Of a stretch of 36,315 nucleotides of DNA, positions 28,011 to 36,315 are shown piece after piece. The DNA is taken from assembly GCA_013365325.1 (NCBI GenBank), contig JABVXV010000477.1:1-36315 (forward strand). The letters run 5' to 3'. The DNA is from Dipetalonema caudispina. Taxonomy: Eukaryota; Nematoda; Chromadorea; Rhabditida; Onchocercidae. Position 1 is the first letter of the stretch. Every line of letters begins with the position of its first letter. The notes below the pieces were generated by a model. That model saw only the letters and a list, made by a program, of their open reading frames with translations. It searched no databases and was not told where the DNA came from. Position numbers and translations under genes: made by a program.

Positions 28011-30120
28011 TAAAAAAAAAAATTTTAACTGGTAGATGACCCGCTACAATTGTGCATTTTAAGTTATTTAACCGAATCAAATACGATATTCCTTATCAAT
28101 TTGACATATCTAATTTCTTATGTTCAACTGATTTTGTATTATCGATTAAATTGACCCAATACCATTTCTCATTTCAAAATATATTTCAACTTCTAGAATT
28201 CACAAGAGCTCTAATGGTCATAAAAAAAATACAACTATTTATCATTATCTTAACGTTTTCTAAAGATACGGAAATTAATTAGAATTGAAGTTTTGTTTAG
28301 TTCATAATTTACTTTCGGGACTTTATTTACTTGTTAAGTGTTATTCCTTTAAAACTTCGTTTACACCTTAATTTATTTTTTGAGACTTTTTTTTTTTTAA
28401 ATAATTTAATTTGATATATTGTAATTTAAAAATGAAAAGAACACTTGTTATTATCAAATTTGATACATTAGTTACATTAAACATTCGTTCAAAGTTAGCT
28501 TATCAAAACAAGCAATTATTATTATCAAATATATCTCTTCGAAACTGTCAGCCATCTCATTAATATCATTATTATTACTATTATTATTGCTATCTCCACT
28601 ATCATTCCTAATCTTATTATCAATTTGAAAATAATCATTTTCTAAAAGTTAAAAGTTATTTATAACCATTACTGATGAATGAAACTTGATTAACCTAAAC
28701 TAAAGGTATACAATCTTTTCTTCCTCAACTTTTTACTTTCACATCATCTCCAATAATTTTTCCATTCCTTTAATTTACATGATATAAAGAAAATATCATC
28801 ATGATTTTTCAATACAATTATTTCGAAATTTCAGTACAATGTAATTTTGTAAGATTACAATGATACCAAATAATTACATGCATTAATACTTTACGGTAAA
28901 CTATCATTAATTATTGAAAATAATTTTAAAAACACTGAACTTCTTGATTTCAGCATTTATTCATCATTTCTGCAGAAATAATTCCATCATTGAAGACGTG
29001 GATATTGATAACGTTGTATAATTATCTATTAAATAAATAATTTTAGCCAAAAATTAGGATTGAAGTAAAATATGAAACAAGGAAATCAAATTTCAAAGCA
29101 AAATAGTTGCTATGATAATCTGATAATCTAAGATTTAAAAAATTTTAGATCATCATAGGAACTTTTTTTACAAATTTTTAAACATGAAATGTAATATATG
29201 ACTCTTAAAAAACGACAATAATTTGAAACAATTTCAATTCAATAATTAACTCTTCGCACCATTCGACACAAATATCGGTAAAAACCATTACTGGAACTTT
29301 ATTGCAATTTTTTTACAGTAATAATACTTTTCTTATTAAAGTCTGATAAATCATTATCGTAATAAGTTTTATTTCTTTCAACTGTAGCGAAATTTTTATT
29401 TTGATAATATCTATATTTGCGACATTCGTACTTTTTTGCGACTTTTTTTTTTATTGTAACATGTCATATATACAAAAATGTGCAACAACTACTTTGTTTG
29501 GATTTCCTTTTTCTTTTTTTTTTTTTTTTTTTTTTTGACAAATTAGTTTAGGAAAAATTGAAAAGATATTAGTGTTATCAGACAATATTTATAATATAAA
29601 TAATTATGCAAAAGTTTTACACAATACATATAAAAGTTATAAAATTTTCATAGTGTAATTAGAGGATAAGTTCGACTTGAACTTTGTTCTGCATATTTAA
29701 ATCATTGCAAGCTTATATTATCATACAATATCTTAGATTATCGTAGTAATTATGTTTGGTTTATGTTTACGATCAAAATGATTTATTCATTACCTTCGTA
29801 TATTCATAGAAAAAAAAAAAAGCATTTACAATGTTTTTTGACTTATTTTTTTGTGCTCCAATTAATTGTTTACTTGCTTTCTATGATAATTCATTATGCC
29901 ATTTCTTCGAAATTAAAAAGCTAAATTATTTTACACTGAAATTAATGTTTGCAAAAAGTTGTTATAAAATATATAGCATGCAGTATGCAGCGTGTAGAAG
30001 CTTCATTCCATCGTCAGATCTGAAATTTTAATTTGTTTTGAATGTGACTTTGTAGAAACCATTTAACACAATGTTTTCATGCATCGGAGATTTTTTTTTT
30101 GTTCTGAATTGTCAATAAAT

Positions 30121-30163
30121 ATAGCTTATCATTGAAATATATTTCAAAATGATGAATAAGCTA
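30121..30163. repeat. Imperfect palindrome beside a repeat copy
   Basis: tagctta near the left end pairs with taagcta at the right end, and the centre is a perfect palindrome tgaaatatatttca. Bulges separate the two parts. It abuts the 98-bp repeat copy that starts at 30166. Confidence 0.5.
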
Positions 30164-30165
30164 AA

Positions 30166-30263
30166 AGTTATTTATTTCTTTATTTTATTTCACGTAAGTA
30201 CACGTAACATTTCTTCAATTCTTCTTTCACTTTTACTTTATGTAAAATACACATTTTGAAATA
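30166..30263. repeat. 98-bp dispersed repeat, copy 1
   Basis: Matches 33050-33147 in the same orientation with one T/C difference. This copy lies about 300 nt beyond the receptor stop codon. Confidence 0.93.
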
Positions 30264-30561
30264 ACTTTTCGTTTGGTCGTTGTTATTAAGAATTCATATT
30301 GTTGCGCTAACTTGAAATAACAATTGAAATTTCAATGGGATATTTTTAATTTTTTTATTTTGTAATTAACTGTAAATTTTTGATGTATTTGTACTGCTGA
30401 AATCGATTAATTAGTATTTCAAAAATTTTTAGAAAAATAAATGCTATTACCAATAGTAAATTTGAAAATTAAATATCCATTTTATTTCATTTTTATCCTT
30501 TCTCCTTTTCTGTTTTGATATGTGTTGGTTGAAATTAGTAAAACATCAATTTTGTTAAATT

Positions 30562-33500
30562 TCATTCAACTTCAAGCGATTCTTCTCGTATGGTATTTGT
30601 TTCACGATAAAAACAACAACATATTATCGTTCGTAACCTATACAATGTCTTCGCCATTAATTCAATGAATAATGGATTTAGTAATGCATATAAAATTGGA
30701 TTCCAAACATTATTTGCCATCGCTACCCTGAAAAAAAAAAAAAAAAAAAAAAGTTAAATAAGATGAAATTATTAAAAAGTTTTTTTTTTTTTTTTTAAAT
30801 TATGCTTAACAACATAATTAGTTCTTTTGTTATATCATTTACAAACAACGAAATTATTTTATCATACAACATAATAATCATATAATTGATACTAGTCAAG
30901 TTTTAGTTAAAAGTTAAAAATTAAAAAAAAATCTAATCGTAGTGTAAAAGTTAAGTAAATTAAGAAGTTTTATGATTAATTGATTATTATTATTATTATT
31001 ATTAGGTTATTGTATATTATAGTAATGAATTAAATATTTCACAATAGTTAACTATCTATTTCAAATGCTCCTTTTTTTTTTTTTTTTTTTTTTTTTTTTC
31101 ATACATCATTAATGAATGATAAAATATGATGAAAAAAAAAAAAAAAATTAATGATTACTTTCATCGTTTCTATTCTTTGATGAAATTATGCAAAGTATAA
31201 ATGTAAACATTTAAATGCATGGATAATTTTTTAATTTTAATATATTTTTAATGTATATTTATAATATTATCTCTATTTATAATATTAATTTAATGAATGA
31301 TAAAGAAGGAATGAAAAAAAAAAAAAAAAAAGTTGAATAATTATATAAAATAATTACATATATACATACCAATGGGTAAATAAATTGATGAGATAGATAT
31401 TGTTGACACCATCATGACGTTCAAATAAACTTTCATCAAATTCCATTAATAATGAAACAATATTATGCGGAAGCCATGATACGGCAAATAATACAACCAT
31501 ACTAACGAGCAGTATCGTATTACGTCTAGCATTTGCGACTAATTCGTTTCGTAAACGATCCTACAAAAAAAAAAAAAGAAAAAAAAGGAAAAAAAAGAAG
31601 AAAAAAGTAATTTGCAAAAGAAAATCTTAAATTTTAAAAATTAAAAGATAAAAAAAGATTGAATTATACCAATTCTTTCTTAAGCAATCATATCTGAAAA
31701 TTATAGGAAGAGAGGAGAGAATATTTGATTATTCTGAAAGTTACTTAAGTTATTGGTGAAATATTTATTGAAATGATAGGTTTAAGGTATAAATGATGAA
31801 AACCATTAAAGTTTGATAGATTTTTTTTTTTTTTTACAAATAGTAATAGTATTGAATCTTTTCATTTTTTCTAGCATTTGTATAATTTCACAGTTGTTAT
31901 ACTAATTATCATTTAAGGTTTGATTTTTAGAACTAAAAGTAAGTAAATCAGAAGTTGTAAATAAATATCGGAATTAAAATGATTCATTTACTTACCTGAT
32001 TTTCTTTGAAAGCATTACCACTGAAATTTCTTTTGCAATCCAACATATTATTATTGGGATTTTCTGATAAACTTGCTGATGCCATTGCCTTTGAACGTTC
32101 CTTTAAACGCCTAAAATCTCTTTTTTAGTAGTCTTTTAGAATTTAAACAAATTTTATGTCGAAATAAAATTTTACATTTTTAATGTAATTATTGAAGGAA
32201 AGTATTTTTTTTTTTCTTTCTTTTTTTTTTGACAAAGCTGTCTTTAGTAGAAATGTTTACATTGACATCAAATAATTTACATAAATTTGCTTAAGAAAAA
32301 AGTGAAAAAGTAAGCCTATTTTTTTTTTTAATTGAAAATAGAACCTGCGTTTAGAACACTAATTCGGAATGTATATTTAATTATTTCAATATAATTCATT
32401 AACTGATCATCAGATCTGTTTTATCAGGAAAAGTCTAACAATAGAATAAGAGAGTAACTGAAGTATTCATTCCATTTACAATTCCGGTTAGTGTACGGAT
32501 AAACTTAATCCGATTATTATGCATCATTGTTATTTTGCATTGATTGAAATTACAAAAATAACTTTACATAATCTTCTTTGATGTCCTTTTTCGTAGCTCA
32601 GCAAAGATATGATAATAGCAAATAAACATAATTGTTAATGGAATTACGAATTGTACCACAAAAACAAATATCTGTAACAAACTGTTCCGTATTTATATTA
32701 ATTTGTAAAAATTTTCCCCTTTTTTTCTTTCTTTTTCTCTCTCACTCACTCACTCTCTCTCTCTCTCTTTCTTAAGATTATTTTTTGTGATTTTAGAAAT
32801 TTCTTAAATTTTTATGTCCATATACATCCATTAAAATATTTGAATATGATATTAGTAAAGCTTTTATTACTCTTATCTCTTCTGTATTTTCTTCAATTTA
32901 TTTTGAATTTTTGTTCCAAAATATTGGTTAGAAGTGAAGAATTAACGAAATATTAATTCATTCCCCTTTAAATAATGTGATAATATTATTTGTATACAAT
33001 TCATTTTACCAATTCATATTAATTTTCATATTTTTATTCAATGATATTTAGTTATTTATTTCTTTATTTTATTTCACGTAAGTACACGTAACATTTCTTC
33101 AATTCTTCTTTCACCTTTACTTTATGTAAAATACACATTTTGAAATATAACTGCTTTGGAATATGCCAGAACCATTGTATCGAATAAATAATTATCATAC
33201 GTTATTTATTCATGTAACTAAATACTTTAATAATATTGGAATAGAATAACCTAATTACTTACCGTATATATGGTTCTTAGACGAGAATTTGGCCAATTTT
33301 CAGTACAAAATTGTCCACAAATTCCATCAACAACAACAAGATCCATATACATTGCATATGGAAGTGTTGAAATTATTGATAATGTCCAAAGAACAATTGT
33401 TATATATTTCGAGCGCTATAATTAAAAGAAAAAATGATTTAATTAAAAAGAAATTATAACTGAGGAATTAATGCAATTTTGTAATTATAATTTATTTAAA

Positions 33501-35575
33501 GCAGAAATGAAATTAATTTTTTTATTTTTTGCTTTTTTTTTCCCATTACAAAATTATTATATTGTTTTTTAATTTCATCTATTATTTTTAATATTTTATT
33601 TGTTTAATAAATTTTATCATTCTTTGCCATATTATTAAAATATAAATATAATGGTTATCATTATTAATTTATAAAATTATTGAAGGGAAATTTTTTTCAC
33701 TTCGCTTTTCCTTTAATTAATAGCCAATTCAATATTTTCCAGTTTAATTTGAGCAGGAAAAAGTAGAAAATTTATTAAAGATTTTTATCATCCCAAACCT
33801 GTTATCTTATTAGTGACTGATTTTTATCAATAATAAATTTATATTGCCTACTTCCAGAAAATGTATGCGATCATAAAGTAGGAAAAAGAAGGAAAAACAA
33901 ATTTACCAACTTTTTCAATCACGATATAGTACTAAATGAGCAAAATTTTTAATTTTTTTTTTTTTCAAGATTTTTTATGCTAGCCCGATTAAACGAAATC
34001 TTATAATAAAACTATATCAAAAATTAAAAATTAAAAAAGATTTCTACAATCATTATCAGATTTTTTCGAATTATAACAAATCATTTTATAATTGTAATAG
34101 GGATCATTTAAATTACAATGATGTTGTCTTTTGTTTTATTTAAAATTAATTATGCTAAATGATCTGTAGTTTGTCCGGTTTTTTGTTCCGGTTTAACAAA
34201 GCATCATTCTTCTTTGTAATCATAAATGGAATTTTCGTTAATGCATATCGATTTTGAATGAAATATATTTTATGATATCATATATGGAAATGATAGAATC
34301 TCTTTATTTTTCATAATTCTAGTTAAAAAATTTCGACTAAGATTTGATGTTTGCATTTCATACCTTTCGTGTGTTTAATATAAAAGGTATTCATTCAATT
34401 TTTTAGTACAAAATATTTTTAAAATATTTTTCATTCATCATTAATAAATCTTATTTTTTAATACATTGTCCATTGATCGTTAAGAAAATCTTTCAAAAAT
34501 TTTGCTGATATTGAAATTTTTATTTAACGAATTGTTGCTTGTAATTATCGTTTTAATACTTGCACCATTTATTTACAAAATAATTATTGATGAAATTATT
34601 TTTTATTCTAACAATATTTGTTGAAATTTCGTCTTGAAAAAATTCAAAAACTCAAATCCTTTACATTCAAAAAAAAAAAGTGAAAGAATGACTAATAATT
34701 AATTAATTTGCTAATTTAATAAAGGAGATGAACGAACAGTTTTGTTGATAATCCTTCTCGTTGGTAATATCACCATAATATACCTATCAACAGAAATGGC
34801 ACACAAACTAAAGGTACCAATGAATACCGCAATTCCTTGCATCCATGGAAGTCCATGACACATTGCCGAACCAAAGTACCAATTTTTGTAAACATTGGCA
34901 ACTGGTGTAATTGGTAGTGAAAATATACATACAACTAGATCGGCACTAGCTAAATTCAATATGAACATATTCTGAAATTTTAAAATTGATAATTGATTTA
35001 AATATTTCAATTTTGAAAAGGAAAAAATTGAATTATTTAAAGTTTTGATTGTCCAAAATTTTACTTCATTTCATTGATTGGAAATAGATTGATAACAAGT
35101 AATTGTTAAATATAAATAATCAAGTAAATAAGTAAATATATCATTCTTATCTCAAATATATTTGTATATGTTCATACATTTATCAGTCTTTCTTTTTTTT
35201 TTTCTTTTTTTTTTTATCGAATGATATCCCTATTGATTTAATTGCAACATAGAAGTTGGATAAAATTTTATGCTGAAAATATCCATAAAAAGTATGAATT
35301 ATATTTTAAAATATTACTAATAAATGATAAGTTATTTGTTATTTCTTCAATTATCTATTGAATAATGTAATTAAAGCAATAATTATCACTGATAAAATGA
35401 TAATGTTATCAGGAAAGAGAGAGATAAATACTTGTACTGTTTGAAGTTTTCGATGTGATAAAGTGAGACATATTACCAAAACATTTCCTATTACTCCTAA
35501 AATGAATATAAGCAAATATGCTATTGCAAATGGTATAATTGCACGAATATCCATTGATGGATCATGAAATTTATC
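30562..35575 (-). CDS. Neuropeptide receptor, NPY/NPF/RFamide-like class A GPCR, 5' end missing
   Basis: Seven exons join in phase: 35432-35575, 34738-34971, 33263-33415, 32568-32671, 31996-32110, 31370-31560 and 30562-30727, giving 368 residues and a TGA stop. All seven helices are present: TM1 with GNVL (about 30-33), TM2 with LNLASADL, a TM3 Cys (86) after WYFG, DRY (110-112), TM4 with LWTLS, extracellular loop 2 with Cys 159 and 163, TM5 with [14 protein letters not shown]6 with SWLPHN, and TM7 with NPILY (323-327). The tail has a CCC cluster (350-352), a likely palmitoylation site. The pattern W-Y-F-G, P-T-R and L-P-H-N is that of neuropeptide Y/F and FMRFamide-like peptide receptors, of which nematodes have many (npr genes). 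Signalling through Gi/o is typical of such receptors but is inference. Exon 1 starts at an acceptor (ttatttcag), so a short N-terminal exon is probably outside the window; alternatively Met-8 of this exon, just before TM1, is the start. Confidence 0.9.
31072..31099. repeat. Poly-T tract in a receptor intron
   Basis: A T homopolymer of about 28 nt, one of many 15-30 nt A or T runs in this window; an ATT microsatellite lies just before it (30981-31004). Confidence 0.9.
32736..32770. repeat. CT/CACT microsatellite in a receptor intron
   Basis: Pyrimidine-rich on the + strand and therefore purine-rich in the receptor transcript. It lies 65 nt upstream of receptor exon 4 but cannot serve as its polypyrimidine tract. 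Confidence 0.92.
33050..33147. repeat. 98-bp dispersed repeat, copy 2
   Basis: Lies in the receptor intron between exons 3 and 4 and matches 30166-30263 with one difference. Neither copy has coding potential. Confidence 0.93.
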
Positions 35576-35759
35576 CTGAAATAATTCATGCATAAATTAG
35601 TATCCATTTATATTCATATTTTGTATCCTTTAATTTAGAATATAATAAATTTAAAATGAAATGAGTAGGAAAATAAACAGAATTTTTGCTAGCAAAAACT
35701 AAACGAAAATATAACGAACAAAAGAGAAATAATTTTGATCAATATTTATTATCAAATTA
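35576..35759. other. Non-coding sequence upstream of the first visible receptor exon
   Basis: A/T-rich. An in-frame ATG at 35591-35593 could in principle start the receptor, but the ttatttcag just downstream reads as a 3' splice acceptor, so this is more likely intron or pre-trans-splice leader. Confidence 0.55.
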
Positions 35760-36008
35760 ATTCTATTATTATTGCTGTTATTAGTATCGCCATATTGATG
35801 CTATCACTATTATCAACGTCATAATTGGTGTTAATATTATTGTCGTATTAGCGCTATCACTGTTATCATTATTATTATTGTTATTATCATTGTTTATTAT
35901 TATTTTTGTTATTATTATTAATATTATTATTGTTATTATTATTATTATTACTATTATTACTATTATTATTATTACTATTATTATTATTATTATTATTACT
36001 ATTATTAC

Positions 36009-36044
<36 letters not shown>

Positions 36045-36315
36045 TATTACTATTATTACTATTATTACTATTTATTACTATTTATTACTATTTATTACTA
36101 TTTATTACTATTATTACTATTATTACTATTATTACTATTATTACTATTACTATTATTACTATTATTACTATTATTACTATTATTATTATTATTATACTAT
36201 TATTACTATTATTACTATTATTACTATTATTACTATTATTACTATTATTACTATTATTACTATTATTACTATTATTACTATTATTACTATTATTACTATT
36301 ATTACTATTATTACT
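35760..36315. repeat. ATT/ATTACT array with 9-bp and 10-bp higher-order units, at the window edge
   Basis: Begins as impure ATT repeats and becomes a regular 9-mer array (attattact). At 36071-36110 four copies of a 10-mer (tttattacta) are embedded in it. It runs to the last base, which again suggests a contig end. Confidence 0.93.

Larger units (their letters stand above)
26202..30561. other. Intergenic spacer between the receptor gene and the gap
   Basis: Very A/T-rich. It holds degenerate AAGTAATAAATTAG-type repeats (about 26590-26800), a diverged repeat of about 35 bp (about 27865-28010), a pyrimidine-rich CT stretch near 26415-26455, poly-T tracts near 26875, 27125 and 29515, and an imperfect palindrome followed by one copy of a 98-bp repeat (30121-30263). 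Reading frames at 28052-28282 and 29831-30031 have no gene-like composition or splice context. Confidence 0.6.

Noticed and set aside
28052..28282. 76-codon + strand frame in the spacer
   Set aside because: Composition is that of random A/T-rich DNA (Phe, Ile, Leu, Asn) and no splice signals or homology are seen.

Overview
The window looks like a stretch of nematode nuclear genome, most likely from a filarial or related spirurid worm. The evidence is a very high A+T content, frequent long poly-T and poly-A tracts and ATT/ATTACT microsatellites, many-exon genes with AG-ending 3' splice sites of the TTTTCAG/TTATAG kind, and protein families typical of nematodes. Genus and species cannot be fixed from this sequence. 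Both ends lie in trinucleotide arrays, and there is a 100-N gap at 25981-26080, so this may be a whole draft scaffold.

Four protein-coding genes can be assembled exon by exon with consistent splice phases. (1) On the + strand, the last seven exons (550-4114) of an unrecognised, Ser/Pro/Arg-rich, probably disordered protein; its 5' part is not visible. (2) On the - strand, a complete 23-exon gene (13605 down to 5874, 1036 codons) for a DEAH/RHA-family RNA helicase. It matches DHX34, known in C. elegans as the nonsense-mediated decay factor smgl-2. (3) On the - strand, a complete five-exon gene (24436 down to 17384, 262 codons) for an unrecognised beta-rich protein with a loose resemblance to the aerolysin/ETX-MTX2 fold, having a 16-nt first coding exon and a 2.4-kb first intron. 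(4) On the - strand, seven exons (35575 down to 30562, 368 codons visible) of a rhodopsin-class neuropeptide receptor of the NPY/NPF/FMRFamide-like type, lacking only the extreme N-terminus.

Genes 1 and 2 converge across 4115-5873. The regions 13606-17383 and 24437-30561 hold no gene I can support and consist mainly of A/T-rich spacer, minisatellites, CA/TG tracts and the assembly gap.

The main points of interest are: a false assembly gap with the same 121 bp on both sides; a 98-bp repeat present twice around the receptor gene; a competing 5' splice site in the helicase gene that would frameshift it inside its motif VI and create a premature stop; a recurring unusual GTTCGT 5' splice site in three of the genes; several hairpins; and short-period minisatellites. 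I saw no mobile element with coding capacity, no tRNA or rRNA gene and no CRISPR array.
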